Assembly: GCA_023249285.1 (NCBI GenBank)
Contig: JAHFCZ010000008.1
Span: 1-33,070, forward strand
Direction of reading: 5' to 3'
From: a bacterium
GTDB taxonomy: Bacteria > Margulisbacteria > Marinamargulisbacteria > SXXA01 > JAHFDB01
Length of the DNA: 33,070 nt
A model generated the notes under the pieces. That model worked only from the letters and a program-made list of their open reading frames with translations. It did not search any database and was not told where the DNA came from. Of this stretch, positions 24,359-33,070 are shown piece after piece. Both the position numbers and the translations under genes were made by a program. Position 1 is the stretch's first letter; each line of letters begins with the position of its first letter.

Positions 24359-25598
24359 CGTTACCCCGCTTTCAGGGACCTGGTCAGGATGTCTTGCTCA
24401 GGTCGCGACAGCCATGGATTTATGCGTTCTGGAGAGCCAGACTCCGCCTTGTGCTTTGTCCAGATATTCCATTGCGGCCTTTGATTTGTTAGACTCCCTC
24501 ACCCTAACCCCTCAAAACGCAGACTCGTTTGAGTCTGAATTACAGACGTTTGTAGATCGATATGCTGCTCAGCTGCACATTGAAATGCCGGGCCTTCCCT
24601 TTTCTGGCGGCGTCATGGGCTGGCTAGGGTATGAAAAACAGGATGGGTTTTTTGCGGTGTATCGTCAGTACTGGGTGTGGGATCACCATCACGATCTGGG
24701 CTGGAAGATTGTGTTTGGTGAAGAGAGCTCGCCTCATGGCATTTCGCCTTCGTTTCAGCGCCTAAGTATTCCAAAACCGGAGCTGACTGAGGAGCAGTAC
24801 ATGACTTGCGTTAATCGTATTTTGGCGCACATTCGCCAAGGAGATATTTATCAGGCTAATTTTTCTTATCGATTTAGCGCGGTGATGTCGGGAGATTTAT
24901 GGCCAGTGTTTGCCCGGCTCAGGGAGGTTTCCCCAGCGCCATTTGGGGCGTTTCTGCGCTGGAAGGACGGCGCAATTGCCAGTGCCTCGCCGGAGGAATT
25001 TATTCGGATTCAGGGACGACACATTCAAACCCGTCCGATCAAAGGAACGTCGCGACGTGGCCAATCTGCAATGGAAGATCAGGCTTTAGGCCAGCAGCTT
25101 TTAAACTCAGAGAAAAACCGTGCCGAGCTAACCATGATTATTGATTTAATGCGTAATGATCTGAGCCGAATTTGTGACTATGGCTCAGTTAAGATGGTTG
25201 ATCCGGGTATTATTTTAGAGGCCTATGCTCAGGTTTTTCACTTGGTGGCCACCATTGAGGGTGAGCTTCGGGATACGCTTCATCCGGTTCAGGCGTTATT
25301 TTCTGTTTTTCCCGGGGGCTCTATTACGGGGGCGCCTAAACGCCGTGCTATGGAGATTTTAGACAATTTGGAGGTGAGCCCACGCTCGGTCTATACGGGG
25401 TGTATCGGGTATTTCGGCTTCGATGGCTGTGCCCACTTTAATATCGCTATTCGGACCGTGTATTGCCGAAACGGGCACCTCTATTTTCATGCAGGTGGCG
25501 GCATTGTCGCTGATTCTGATCCCCAAGAAGAATGGGCAGAGACACAGGTCAAGGCCTCCGGGATTCTCGCCGCTTTGGATGACTTAGCTTCGATTTAG
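24348..25598 (+). CDS. pabB: Aminodeoxychorismate synthase component I
   Basis: PabB makes 4-amino-4-deoxychorismate from chorismate for folate synthesis. The chorismate-binding domain has [60 protein letters not shown] and [20 protein letters not shown]. The Lys in PIKGT distinguishes PabB from TrpE, which has PxAGT. The N-terminal part shows the [16 protein letters not shown] pattern. The start is taken as TTG 24348, overlapping the lepA stop by 11 bp, giving 416 residues; ATG 24414 is an alternative. No fused or adjacent amidotransferase (pabA) or lyase (pabC) is present. The 3' end overlaps the convergent DUF420 gene by 15 bp. Confidence 0.92.
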   Translation: MTANVTPLSGTWSGCLAQVATAMDLCVLESQTPPCALSRYSIAAFDLLDSLTLTPQNADSFESELQTFVDRYAAQLHIEMPGLPFSGGVMGWLGYEKQDGFFAVYRQYWVWDHHHDLGWKIVFGEESSPHGISPSFQRLSIPKPELTEEQYMTCVNRILAHIRQGDIYQANFSYRFSAVMSGDLWPVFARLREVSPAPFGAFLRWKDGAIASASPEEFIRIQGRHIQTRPIKGTSRRGQSAMEDQALGQQLLNSEKNRAELTMIIDLMRNDLSRICDYGSVKMVDPGIILEAYAQVFHLVATIEGELRDTLHPVQALFSVFPGGSITGAPKRRAMEILDNLEVSPRSVYTGCIGYFGFDGCAHFNIAIRTVYCRNGHLYFHAGGGIVADSDPQEEWAETQVKASGILAALDDLASI

Positions 25599-26114
25599 AA
25601 TTTGAATGAGGTAGACCAAGACCCCGGTAATCGAAATGTATTGCCAGAGTGGGAAGGTGATCCTGGCGACTTTTTTGTGGCTCTCAAATTTGTTCAGAAA
25701 GGCAAAGGCAAAGGTCGTGAGGATAAAGGGGAGCCCAATCACCGTGCTGATGATGTGTGTAATTAAGATGACAAAATAGGTGGGGCGGATCCAGCCTTGG
25801 CCTTCAAAAATAACCGGTGGGCTGACAATATGATGGGTGACATAGCCCACTAAAAAACAGGCGGACCAGAAAAACGCGGTGAGCATCCAGGCTTTATGCC
25901 AGGCTTTTTGTTTGCGCTGGATCATCCAAAACCCGAAAGCCAAGCTCAATGCGCTCAGCAGGTTGCAAATCGCATTGGAAGCGGGAAGGAAATCCAGATT
26001 GGAGCTGTGTTGGAGTGGGGATTCGAATCCATAAATCAACCAGAAAAGTGCCGCCGAAATCAGAAGACTGACCGCCAGTCCGATTTTAAAAATACGCTTA
26101 TCTTCGGGGTGCAT
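25584..26114 (-). CDS. DUF420 membrane protein (YozB/CtaM-like)
   Basis: This 176-residue protein has about five TM helices and the DUF420 pattern: [20 protein letters not shown], then a [20 protein letters not shown] block, [47 protein letters not shown] and ITGVLVYLI. Conserved His residues lie in and next to helices. Members often neighbour haem-copper oxidase genes, and as I recall a staphylococcal one (CtaM) is needed for an aa3-type oxidase. No oxidase genes lie nearby here, so the role is open. The start overlaps the hisE end by 17 bp. Confidence 0.85.
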   Translation of the reverse strand: MHPEDKRIFKIGLAVSLLISAALFWLIYGFESPLQHSSNLDFLPASNAICNLLSALSLAFGFWMIQRKQKAWHKAWMLTAFFWSACFLVGYVTHHIVSPPVIFEGQGWIRPTYFVILITHIISTVIGLPFILTTFAFAFLNKFESHKKVARITFPLWQYISITGVLVYLIQILNRS

Positions 26115-26397
26115 TGTGCCGTTTTTGGAGGCAAGATTGGATATCTTGCAAGGATAATCCTTGGTGGTGGAGGAGGACTGCGAGGTGAAAAACGAGATCG
26201 CTGGCTTCGTTTAACAGCTCTTTTTTGTCTTGGTTTTTGGCGGCGATGATGACTTCGCCTGTTTCTTCACCGACTTTACGAAGGATTCGATCAATACCGG
26301 CGGTGTAGAGGCTGGTGGTGTAGGCGTCTTCAGGGAGATTTTTTTTGCGATCTTCGAGAAGATTATCCAAAGTATTGAAAAAGGGAGTATCGCTCAT
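26098..26397 (-). CDS. hisE: Phosphoribosyl-ATP pyrophosphatase HisE
   Basis: HisE hydrolyses phosphoribosyl-ATP to phosphoribosyl-AMP, the second step of histidine synthesis. The 99-residue all-alpha protein of the MazG-like fold has [20 protein letters not shown] with the metal-binding Glu residues, [20 protein letters not shown] and [18 protein letters not shown], as in stand-alone HisE. ATG 26397 overlaps the dnaE stop (ATGA); an in-frame TTG at 26406 is less likely. No other his genes occur in the window and no HisI domain is fused. Confidence 0.93.
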   Translation of the reverse strand: MSDTPFFNTLDNLLEDRKKNLPEDAYTTSLYTAGIDRILRKVGEETGEVIIAAKNQDKKELLNEASDLVFHLAVLLHHQGLSLQDIQSCLQKRHNAPRR

Positions 26398-29300
26398 ACC
26401 ACCCAATAATGCCCCGCGCCCAGGATTTTTTCAATAGCGAGGAGCACTGGTTCTTCTCCCGAGATGCGATATTTTTCGTGTGCTTGGATTTTGGTGTCCC
26501 CTACCATCAAAATAACCGGGACCCCTCCCCTATTTTCCATGAATACTTTTCTGAGTGTTTTATAAATCTCCATATTTTCAAGATTTTCGGTATCAATGTA
26601 GACCTTTTTAGCATCGTTTTGGTGAAGGGGTTCTAGGTCATCGCAAATGAGGGATACTTGCTCTTGGCTGACCCGAACTCTGGCGTGAATCAGGACAATC
26701 GCATCGTCTACAAAATGTGGGGCAATGGTTTCATATTTTTTGGTTTGAAATACCACTATCTCAATGCTGCCCGTCATATCTTCGAGGGTCCCGACCAGCA
26801 TTTCCTTCTTGGTCTTGGTAATCATTTTTCGGGTATCGCAGATCAGGCCCAAAAGCGTAACCCGAGACTCTTCATCCTCGAGCGTAAGGGTATCGATGGC
26901 GCGGGGCATCTTTTCGAGTTGTTTTTGGTACTCCTCTAGGGGATGTCCAGATAAATACAGGCCAAGTAGGGCTTTTTCGTTTTTGAGGCGATCTCCCTTG
27001 CTTATATAAACGTGATGCTTGGGATCTAGTACAAGATTTTGAGCGGGATCAGCGCCCTCAAAGAGCCCAAGCTGCCCGTTTTCACGTTCTCTGGCCAGAG
27101 ATTGTGCAAAATCAGAAAGGCGTTCATAGTTGCCGAGTAATTCACCTCGATCACCAAGGCTATCGCAGGCCCCACTTTTGATGAGGTTTTCCAAGACCCG
27201 TTTATTAATCTGCTTATTGTCACATCGGGAGCAGAGCTCGCCTAAGGTTTTATACCCAGCCTCTCGATTTTTGAGAATGTTTTCGATGGCGGCTTCGCCT
27301 ACGTTTTTGATGGCTAATAGGCCAAATCGAATCCCTGGAATATCCTTAGTCTCACCCGTGAGCTCAATGGAAAACATTTTTTCTGAGAAATTAATATCGG
27401 GGGGTAATACGGGAATGCCCATTTGGCGGCATTCTTGGATATAGAGCGATACCCGATCTGTTGAGCCAAAAATACTGGATAGCAACGCCACCATGTATTC
27501 GACGGGATAATTGGCCTTGAGATAGGCCGTTTGGTATGAAATAAGGGCGTAGGCTGCGGAGTGAGACTTATTGAAGCCATATTCAGCAAATTTATAGCAC
27601 AGCTCAAAAATACGCTTGGATTTATCAGCTGGGAAGTTGCGCTGCCGGGCACCGTTCAAAAACTCTTCGCGGAGCTTGTCCATCTCTTCTTTTTTCTTCT
27701 TACCCATGGCGCGACGCAGCATGTCGGCTTGGCCCAATGTAAATCCACCGATTACGCTGGCGATCTGCATAACCTGTTCTTGGTAGACAATCAGCCCGTA
27801 GGTTTCTTTGAGAATGGATTCGAGCTCAGGAAGATCGTATTTGACGGTGGTTTTACCCAGTTTGTTGGAAATAAAATCGCTTACCATTCCAGATCCCAAT
27901 GGACCCGGTCGATAGAGTGCCAGTGCGGCAATAATGTCCTCAAACACGCGCGGCTGCATTTCTTTGATTAGGGCGCGCATCCCCCGGCCTTCCAACTGGA
28001 AGATCCCCATCGTATTGCCTGAACACAGTAGATCGTAGGTTTTAACATCATCATCCGGTAGTGCGTTGAGATCCAGCATCACCCCGTATTTTTGGTGAAT
28101 GAGCGCTACCGCATCCTCCATAACGGTAAGGTTTCTCAGGCCCAAAATATCCATTTTAAGGAGCCCGACTTTTTCAAGATCCGTCATGGAAAATTGGGTT
28201 GCCACCTGGCCATCGTTTCGAATTAAGGGTACAACACTGGCTAGTGGATCTCTAGAAATAACCACCCCAGCAGCGTGGATGGAGGTATGCCGGGACACGC
28301 CTTCTAGCTGGATGGCAATGTCGAATAATTGTTTGTATTCGTCGCTGGACTCATAGATTTTTTTGAGATCGGGGACGGTTTCTAGGGCTTCCGGAATACT
28401 GCAGTATTGGCCAGGCGTGGAGGGAATTAGCTTGGCAATGCGGTCGACTTCACGTAGCGGTACATCCAACACCCGTCCGACGTCACGAATCACACCTCGG
28501 GAGGCCATGGTGCCAAACGTTGCAATTTGAGAGACGTGATCCTTATGGTACTTGGCAATAATGTAGTCGATGACTTCCGAGCGTCTTCGGATACAAAAGT
28601 CCAAGTCGATATCCGGCATGGATACCCGTTCGGGATTCAAAAACCGTTCAAAAAGGAGGTTGTATTTGAGTGGATCAATTTTGGTGATATCTAGTGCATA
28701 GGATACGATAGAGCCGGCAGCGGAGCCTCGGCCTGGCCCCGTTGGGATCTGGGATTGGGTGCAATAATGCAGAAAATCGTAGATGATCAAAAAATACGTG
28801 GCGTATTGCATGGGCTTGATAACATCTAGCTCAAACTTCACTCTGGCCCGGATTTCGTCCGTTATTTCATTGTATTTTTTATCAATGCCTTCCCAGACGA
28901 GCTTTTCAAGGTAATCTTCCGCACTTAGGTTATCCGGACACTCAAAGTGAGGGAGTTTGACCTGCTCAGTTTCAATGACGAGGTTGCATTTTTGCGCAAT
29001 TTTGAGGGTATTTTCAAGTGCTTCAGGGTATTGGGCAAAGGTGGCCTGCATTTCAGCTTCAGACTTGAAATAATGGGCATCTGAAAGATTGCGACCCCGG
29101 GTTTCTTCGTGGAGGAGCTTGCCAGTTTGGATACACCCTAAAATATCTTTAATTTCAGCATCTTTTTGAGCCAAATAATAGACATCATTGGTGGCCACAA
29201 TGGGAATGCCCAGTTCTTCGCCCAGCTCTTTTGAGCTTTCGTTGATGATGTCTTCCATGGGCTGATCTAAGAACTGAACCCCAAGATAAAACTCCCCTTG

Positions 29301-29786
29301 AAAGGCGTCTTTGAATGCCGTTGCAAGGGCCTTGGCTTCTTCTTTTTCATTTTGCCGAAGCATGTATCCAATGGGGCCACGAAGACCCGGGGAAATCGCA
29401 ATAAGCCCTTCAGTGTGGTCTTTAAGTGTTTGAAAATCTGTCCGTGGTTTATAGTAAAAACCATCAAGATTGGCTTGAGTCACCAGTTTGATGAGGTTTT
29501 GGTAGCCCGTGTAGTTTTGGCAAAGCAAAATAAGCCGATGCCAGCCCCGTTCTTTGACACTCGCATTTTCAGCCAAGTACATTTCGCACCCAATAATGGG
29601 TTTAATGCCTTTGCTTTTGGCGTGCATGTAAAACTGGATAATGCCGTACATCGTGCCATTGTCGGTAATGGCCAATGACGGCATATTTGCCTTCACGGCT
29701 TGGTCAATAAGATCCGGTATTTTAATGGGAGATTCGAGTAGCGAATACTGGGTATGGACGTGAAGGTGAACAAAGGAAGCACTCAT
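26394..29786 (-). CDS. dnaE: DNA polymerase III alpha subunit
   Basis: This is the replicative polymerase (1130 residues). The order is a PHP domain (about 5-280), palm and fingers with [20 protein letters not shown] and the catalytic pair in PDIDLDF (D392, D394), and the third catalytic Asp in [18 protein letters not shown]. Then come the beta-binding and tandem helix-hairpin-helix region, an OB fold ([20 protein letters not shown] onwards), and a C-terminal domain of the tau-binding type. The PHP domain keeps HLHVH, Asp42 and Glu68, but the usual His after TDx is Asn43, the Cys position is Gly134, and NDVHY reads NDVYY (Tyr203). A further His position before DIL is Lys213. It is probably inactive as a nuclease. 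The start is 7 bp after the transglycosylase gene, without a strong ribosome site. Confidence 0.97.
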   Translation of the reverse strand: MSASFVHLHVHTQYSLLESPIKIPDLIDQAVKANMPSLAITDNGTMYGIIQFYMHAKSKGIKPIIGCEMYLAENASVKERGWHRLILLCQNYTGYQNLIKLVTQANLDGFYYKPRTDFQTLKDHTEGLIAISPGLRGPIGYMLRQNEKEEAKALATAFKDAFQGEFYLGVQFLDQPMEDIINESSKELGEELGIPIVATNDVYYLAQKDAEIKDILGCIQTGKLLHEETRGRNLSDAHYFKSEAEMQATFAQYPEALENTLKIAQKCNLVIETEQVKLPHFECPDNLSAEDYLEKLVWEGIDKKYNEITDEIRARVKFELDVIKPMQYATYFLIIYDFLHYCTQSQIPTGPGRGSAAGSIVSYALDITKIDPLKYNLLFERFLNPERVSMPDIDLDFCIRRRSEVIDYIIAKYHKDHVSQIATFGTMASRGVIRDVGRVLDVPLREVDRIAKLIPSTPGQYCSIPEALETVPDLKKIYESSDEYKQLFDIAIQLEGVSRHTSIHAAGVVISRDPLASVVPLIRNDGQVATQFSMTDLEKVGLLKMDILGLRNLTVMEDAVALIHQKYGVMLDLNALPDDDVKTYDLLCSGNTMGIFQLEGRGMRALIKEMQPRVFEDIIAALALYRPGPLGSGMVSDFISNKLGKTTVKYDLPELESILKETYGLIVYQEQVMQIASVIGGFTLGQADMLRRAMGKKKKEEMDKLREEFLNGARQRNFPADKSKRIFELCYKFAEYGFNKSHSAAYALISYQTAYLKANYPVEYMVALLSSIFGSTDRVSLYIQECRQMGIPVLPPDINFSEKMFSIELTGETKDIPGIRFGLLAIKNVGEAAIENILKNREAGYKTLGELCSRCDNKQINKRVLENLIKSGACDSLGDRGELLGNYERLSDFAQSLARERENGQLGLFEGADPAQNLVLDPKHHVYISKGDRLKNEKALLGLYLSGHPLEEYQKQLEKMPRAIDTLTLEDEESRVTLLGLICDTRKMITKTKKEMLVGTLEDMTGSIEIVVFQTKKYETIAPHFVDDAIVLIHARVRVSQEQVSLICDDLEPLHQNDAKKVYIDTENLENMEIYKTLRKVFMENRGGVPVILMVGDTKIQAHEKYRISGEEPVLLAIEKILGAGHYWVV

Positions 29787-29793
29787 ACGTGGA

Positions 29794-30447
29794 CTACTGG
29801 ACAGCGCTGGGGTTGGCTAAATCATTTCGGATTTGGCAGACTTTTTGATAGCGTTTGAACACCGCGTCCACATAACTGACTGTAAAATTAGAGAAGTCCC
29901 CTTTGGCGCGTTTAACAGCAATTTCGCCTCGGAGATAGGCAGCTAAAGCAAATGAAAGCTGCAACGAATGGCCATCCCACATCGATACGAGCCCTTTTAA
30001 GTACTGGACTGTAGCCGTTAAATTTTCTTTGATGTCGTAGGGATTCTGAATTTTAAATTGGCGGTACGTACTGGCCATTAATTGCCCCAATCCTTTGGCA
30101 CCAGAACGATTGGCGGCGCGTTTATTGAACCCTGATTCGGCATCAATAATTGCTGCGACCCACTTGGGATCGAGTTGTTGCTCTTTGCTTTGGATGACAA
30201 TTTCTTCGGAAATCTGTTGGGCATCTACACTAGACACTTGGGGATGATATTTCGCAATATACCGACGGATTGCTTCGGATTCGTTGGCTTGGTTTTGGGC
30301 GACTTGCAAGTCTTGAATCGACTGTGCCCACTTTGCCTGAAGATGTTCCTCATGTTCAGGGGGGAGCGCTCGGGCCTGAAGTGAGATTGAGCAGACTAAA
30401 ATACCTGCCAAAATGAGGCTAAATTTGAACGGTTTCATCTTCGCCAT
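29794..30447 (-). CDS. Periplasmic SLT-type lytic transglycosylase
   Basis: Lytic transglycosylases cut peptidoglycan glycan strands. The 217-residue product has a signal peptide (KFSLILAGILVCSISLQARA, cleavage near residue 28), a Gln-rich helical segment, and the SLT domain from about 85: KWVAAIIDAESGFNKRAANR with catalytic Glu104, then SGAKGLGQLMASTYRQFKI and ENLTATVQYLKGLVSMW. The usual AYNAG motif reads AYLRG. ATG 30447 has AGGA four to five bases upstream. It heads the operon with dnaE and hisE, an unusual combination. Because the FlgJ-like protein here has no muramidase domain, this enzyme could open the wall for the rod, but nothing links the two directly. Confidence 0.85.
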   Translation of the reverse strand: MAKMKPFKFSLILAGILVCSISLQARALPPEHEEHLQAKWAQSIQDLQVAQNQANESEAIRRYIAKYHPQVSSVDAQQISEEIVIQSKEQQLDPKWVAAIIDAESGFNKRAANRSGAKGLGQLMASTYRQFKIQNPYDIKENLTATVQYLKGLVSMWDGHSLQLSFALAAYLRGEIAVKRAKGDFSNFTVSYVDAVFKRYQKVCQIRNDLANPSAVQ

Positions 30448-30522
30448 AGCATCCTACTATATCATAAAATTTGTGATTTTGTCTCTAGATGAAGACGGGA
30501 TAAGTTGGTAGGATTATGGATT
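30448..30522. promoter_or_regulatory. Divergent intergenic region between the transglycosylase and prenyl synthase genes
   Basis: This short (75 bp) AT-rich gap between divergent genes must hold both promoters. On the minus strand TATGAT/TATAG-like sequences lie about 15-25 bases before ATG 30447 and could act as a -10. On the plus strand no convincing -35/-10 pair was found, but TAGGA at 30510 is a plausible ribosome site for ATG 30523. Confidence 0.35.
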
Positions 30523-31422
30523 ATGTCAATAATCACTTCTATTTTAGATTGTCGTCCCACTATTGAAACGGCCATTTTAGAGGGATTACCGACTACTGCC
30601 CTCCCTGGTTTTGTGCGCTTATCTGAAGCGATGCGTTATAGTGTTTCGGCCCGGGCAAAGCGGATTCGACCCTTGTTGTGCATTGCATCGTATTCTCTTT
30701 TTGAGCTGGAATGGCACTCCGTCCTTCCCTTGTGTTGTGCATTGGAGTGGATTCATACCTATTCGTTGATTCACGATGATTTACCTGCCATGGATAATGA
30801 TGATTATCGACGTGGGGTTTTAACCAGTCATCGTCGCTATGATGAGGTCACCGCCATTTTATCCGGGGATGCGCTTAACACTTATGCCTTTGAGTGGCTG
30901 GCCCAAGAATTGCCCAAAGCTTTTTCGCCGGAACGGTGTCTTCCCGTCATTTCTGGCCTGGCTCACGCCTGTGGGGTGTTGGGGATGGCCGGAGGTCAAA
31001 TGTTAGATATGTTGGCTCAACATCAGGTGGCCAGTCTGGAGTCGGTTCTGAATATTCATCGGGCTAAAACCGGAGCCTTGATTGAGGCCTCCGTGGTCTT
31101 GCCAGCCCATCTAGTCGGCGCAACTTCTTCTGTTATTTCAGCGCTCTGTGAATTTGGAGCTGATCTTGGGCTGCTCTTTCAAGTCATTGATGACATTTTG
31201 GATGAAACTTCCACTTCAGCTGAGCTGGGGAAAACGGCAAGAAAAGATGCCTCCCAGGCAAAACTCACCGTTGTCCGAGTCATGGGCTTATCTGACTCTG
31301 AGCGTTTCGCTCAAACCCTTCAGGCACAGGTCATGAAACGGCTCGAGGTCTTATCCCAAATGGGCTTGGATGTGGTACACTTGAGAGAACTTGTCGTACT
31401 TGTTGCCAATCGTCGATATTAA
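30523..31422 (+). CDS. ispA: Trans-isoprenyl diphosphate synthase (farnesyl/geranylgeranyl type)
   Basis: This enzyme elongates allylic diphosphates with isopentenyl diphosphate. The 299-residue all-alpha protein has the first Asp-rich motif in SLIHDDLPAMDNDDYRRG (DDx4D), the second in FQVIDDILDETSTSAELGKT (DDxxD), and the KTGALIEASVVLPA helix. DDx4D with a three-helix lid is typical of bacterial IspA/CrtE. Product length cannot be assigned from sequence here. ATG 30523 (MSIITSILD) has TAGGA upstream; an in-frame TTG at 30505 is weaker. It clusters with dxs, the pathway's first enzyme. Confidence 0.92.
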   Translation: MSIITSILDCRPTIETAILEGLPTTALPGFVRLSEAMRYSVSARAKRIRPLLCIASYSLFELEWHSVLPLCCALEWIHTYSLIHDDLPAMDNDDYRRGVLTSHRRYDEVTAILSGDALNTYAFEWLAQELPKAFSPERCLPVISGLAHACGVLGMAGGQMLDMLAQHQVASLESVLNIHRAKTGALIEASVVLPAHLVGATSSVISALCEFGADLGLLFQVIDDILDETSTSAELGKTARKDASQAKLTVVRVMGLSDSERFAQTLQAQVMKRLEVLSQMGLDVVHLRELVVLVANRRY

Positions 31423-31434
31423 GGGCTTTTCATT

Positions 31435-31878
31435 TTGAAACTTTACTTTTCGGAACTGTACCCGCTGGTGAGCTCGGTTTCTAGTATGTTGTTGGCGCAA
31501 TTGATTAAGTGTGTTTATTCTTTTTTGCAAGACCGAACTGTAGATTTTAGAAAATGGTTTTCATCCGGGGGCATGCCCTCTTCGCATTCGGCTTTGGTTT
31601 GTGCAATGAGTACTGCAGTTGGCCTTCAGGATGGATTCACAAGCTCACTTTTCTCTGTTTCTGTCGTATTTTCCTTGATTGTTTTGTATGATGCTGCTGG
31701 CGTTCGCCAGGTGGTTGGCACGCAGGCGGTGATCTTGAATGAAATGATCGATGCCATGGTGACGCGTGGTTTTTTACAAGAAAAACGGATTAAAGAACTG
31801 CTCGGACATACGCCCGTTGAGGTTGCCGCAGGTGCAGTCTTGGGAATTTTTATCAGCTTGTTTTTTTGGATTCTCTAG
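31435..31878 (+). CDS. DUF212 / divergent PAP2-family membrane protein
   Basis: This 147-residue membrane protein has the DUF212 (YuiD) pattern: SSVSSMLLAQLIKCVYSFLQ, FSSGGMPSSHSALVCAMSTA, VLYDAAGVRQVVGTQAVILN and KELLGHTPVEVAAGAVLGIF. The GMPSSHSA and GHTP segments recall the phosphatase motifs of PAP2 lipid phosphatases, though enzymatic activity is not established for the family. It starts at TTG 31435 with AAGGG upstream, 12 bp after the prenyl synthase. Its place between ispA-type and dxs genes suggests a role with prenyl diphosphates or lipid carriers. Confidence 0.88.
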   Translation: MKLYFSELYPLVSSVSSMLLAQLIKCVYSFLQDRTVDFRKWFSSGGMPSSHSALVCAMSTAVGLQDGFTSSLFSVSVVFSLIVLYDAAGVRQVVGTQAVILNEMIDAMVTRGFLQEKRIKELLGHTPVEVAAGAVLGIFISLFFWIL

Positions 31879-31902
31879 CTTTTCAATGACTGAAGGATTT
31901 TT

Positions 31903-33070
31903 ATGCAGCTCACCCGTTTAAATTTACCCGACGATATTAAACACCTTTGTGCCCAGGAACTTGAAGATCTTGCAGCAGAAGTGCGACAAAAATTATTGGA
32001 AGTGGGTCAGGTCTGTGGCGGGCATTTAGCCTCGAATTTAGGGGTTGTAGAACTGACCATTGCAATGCACGCGGTGTTTTCGACACCCAAGGATAAATTT
32101 CTTTGGGATACCTCCCATCAAACCTACGTCCACAAAATGCTGACTGGGCGGTTGGATAGTATTTTGACCATTCGCAAAGAAAATGGCCTGTGTGGATTTG
32201 CCAATATTTTTGAGAGCCCGCATGATGCCTTTGGCGCTGGGCATGCCTCCACGGCACTTTCGGCAGCCTTGGGATTTGCCCATGCCCGGGAGCTCAAAGG
32301 CGAGGACTATTCCGTTATTTCAGTGATTGGGGATGCCTCGTTATCCGGCGGGATGAGCTTTGAGGCCCTCAACAACGTTGATCGATTGAACTCCAACTTT
32401 ATCTGTATTTTGAATGACAACAACATGTCGATTTCAGCGCCAGTCGGCAGTATGGCGGCTTATATTACCCAAATCCGAACCTCCAATGCCTATGCCCATG
32501 CGAAGCATCAATTTGAGCGTATTGTGAGTAAAATTCCGCGAATCGGGGTTCCATTGCGCAAGCGTATTGAAAAATTTGTGGATCGGCTGCGGGATGTGGT
32601 CTTGGACTCTAAGTTCGGGGTCCTTTTTGAAGAATTTGGATTCAAATATTTTGGACCGATTGATGGCCATAATATTCCGGCGCTCATGGCTGCACTTAAG
32701 TACGCAAAGTCTTACCGTGGCCCTGTGATGATTCACATTCTGACGACCAAGGGCAAAGGCCATGAACCTGCAGAAGCAGATCCCGTGACTTTCCACGGAG
32801 TTTCTCCCAAAGCCGCATCCGTTTCAGCGGCTGTAGCCGCGCAACCTAAACCGAAAACCTATACCCAAGTTTTTGGCGAAGAACTTGTTCAAATGGGTGC
32901 ACGTTATCAAGACATGGTTGTGATTACGCCGGCAATGAAAGAGGGCAGCGGGCTTAATGCCTTTGCGACTCAATTCCCGGATCGGTTTTTTGATGTGGGG
33001 ATCGCAGAAGAACATGCCGTGACCTTTGCTGCAGGCTTGGCGAGATCGGGTGTGCGTCCTGTATTGGCGA
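31903..33070 (+). CDS. dxs: 1-deoxy-D-xylulose-5-phosphate synthase (3' end beyond window)
   Basis: DXS condenses pyruvate and glyceraldehyde 3-phosphate in the first step of the MEP isoprenoid pathway. About 389 residues are visible, out of the usual 620 or so. Motifs are GGHLASNLGVVELTIAMHAV, KFLWDTSHQTYVHKMLTGR, FGAGHASTALSAALGFA (commonly GHSSTS), the ThDP site GDASLSGGMSFEALNN (commonly GDG), NDNNMSIS, FEEFGFKYFGPIDGHN, KGKGHEPAEADPVTFHG, TPAMKEGSG, and FDVGIAEEHAVTFAAGLARS, where the pyrimidine-domain Glu lies. AAGGA lies six bases before the ATG. The gene is 24 bp after DUF212. Confidence 0.95.
   Translation, partial: MQLTRLNLPDDIKHLCAQELEDLAAEVRQKLLEVGQVCGGHLASNLGVVELTIAMHAVFSTPKDKFLWDTSHQTYVHKMLTGRLDSILTIRKENGLCGFANIFESPHDAFGAGHASTALSAALGFAHARELKGEDYSVISVIGDASLSGGMSFEALNNVDRLNSNFICILNDNNMSISAPVGSMAAYITQIRTSNAYAHAKHQFERIVSKIPRIGVPLRKRIEKFVDRLRDVVLDSKFGVLFEEFGFKYFGPIDGHNIPALMAALKYAKSYRGPVMIHILTTKGKGHEPAEADPVTFHGVSPKAASVSAAVAAQPKPKTYTQVFGEELVQMGARYQDMVVITPAMKEGSGLNAFATQFPDRFFDVGIAEEHAVTFAAGLARSGVRPVLA

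Noticed and set aside
24309-25598. Upstream TTG 24309 start for pabB
   Set aside because: It overlaps lepA by 50 bases and the extra residues do not resemble PabB; TTG 24348 at the lepA stop is simpler.
26098-26397. MazG-type house-cleaning enzyme in place of HisE
   Set aside because: Length and the [20 protein letters not shown] pattern are those of stand-alone HisE.
1-33070. tRNA genes, CRISPR arrays, insertion sequences, prophage genes or attachment repeats
   Set aside because: None was seen on reading. Nearly every base is within a conserved protein gene, and the two intergenic gaps are 138 bp or shorter.

Overview
The window looks like a piece of chromosome from an uncultivated diderm bacterium. 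P-ring and L-ring genes (flgI, flgH) imply an outer membrane. Genes are packed with almost no spacers, base composition is balanced, and Shine-Dalgarno (SD) sites are recognisable at many starts. A prenyl-synthase / DUF212 PAP2-like gene pair followed by dxs, as I recall it from cyanobacterial genomes, and a c-di-AMP phosphodiesterase would fit a lineage near Cyanobacteria/Margulisbacteria. That placement is a low-confidence guess. No tRNA, rRNA, CRISPR array, IS element or prophage was seen.

Layout. (1) 31-2010 (+): priA with a shortened N-terminus. (2) 2007-12716 (-): one continuous flagellar-type operon, read from the right as fliK-like, flhX, flgF, flgG, flgA, flgH, flgI, flgJ-like, a sigma-28 factor, flgB, flgC, fliE, fliF and a short fliG-like gene. 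(3) 12855-25598 (+): twelve chained housekeeping genes, mostly overlapping: ilvB, ilvH, aroC, xth, nth, miaA, pgpH, ybeY, dgkA, corC-like, lepA, pabB. (4) 25584-30447 (-): lytic transglycosylase, dnaE, hisE, DUF420. (5) 30523 to the window end (+): ispA-type prenyl synthase, DUF212 PAP2-like, dxs (cut by the window edge).

The flagellar block is the candidate for an undescribed system. Gene order is textbook, but the proteins are not. FlgB, FlgC, FlgF and the FlgJ-like protein each begin with what reads as a full Sec signal peptide ending in an A-x-A-type site. Rod parts are normally exported through the flagellar type III apparatus. FlgG has no such leader, and an in-frame stop directly before its start excludes one. 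FliG is reduced to N-terminal and middle-like segments with an acidic tail and no torque domain. FliE has about 168 extra N-terminal residues. FliF carries a charged spacer after TM1 and lacks the long insertion usual in its third ring-building motif. A stand-alone FlhB C-domain without the autocleavage motif follows the FliK-like gene. No hook, filament, stator, switch (FliM/FliN) or chemotaxis genes lie in the window. The simplest reading is a basal body whose proximal rod is delivered through Sec and whose switch is altered. It may be a non-rotating or secretion/anchoring derivative, but full flagellar genes may lie elsewhere in the genome.

The other blocks are ordinary metabolism and information processing: branched-chain amino acid and chorismate/folate synthesis, base-excision repair, tRNA modification, c-di-AMP turnover, ribosome maturation, lipid-carrier recycling, replication and isoprenoid precursor synthesis. 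Notable details are a DnaE PHP domain that has lost several metal ligands and a YbeY whose third zinc-site His is Asp.
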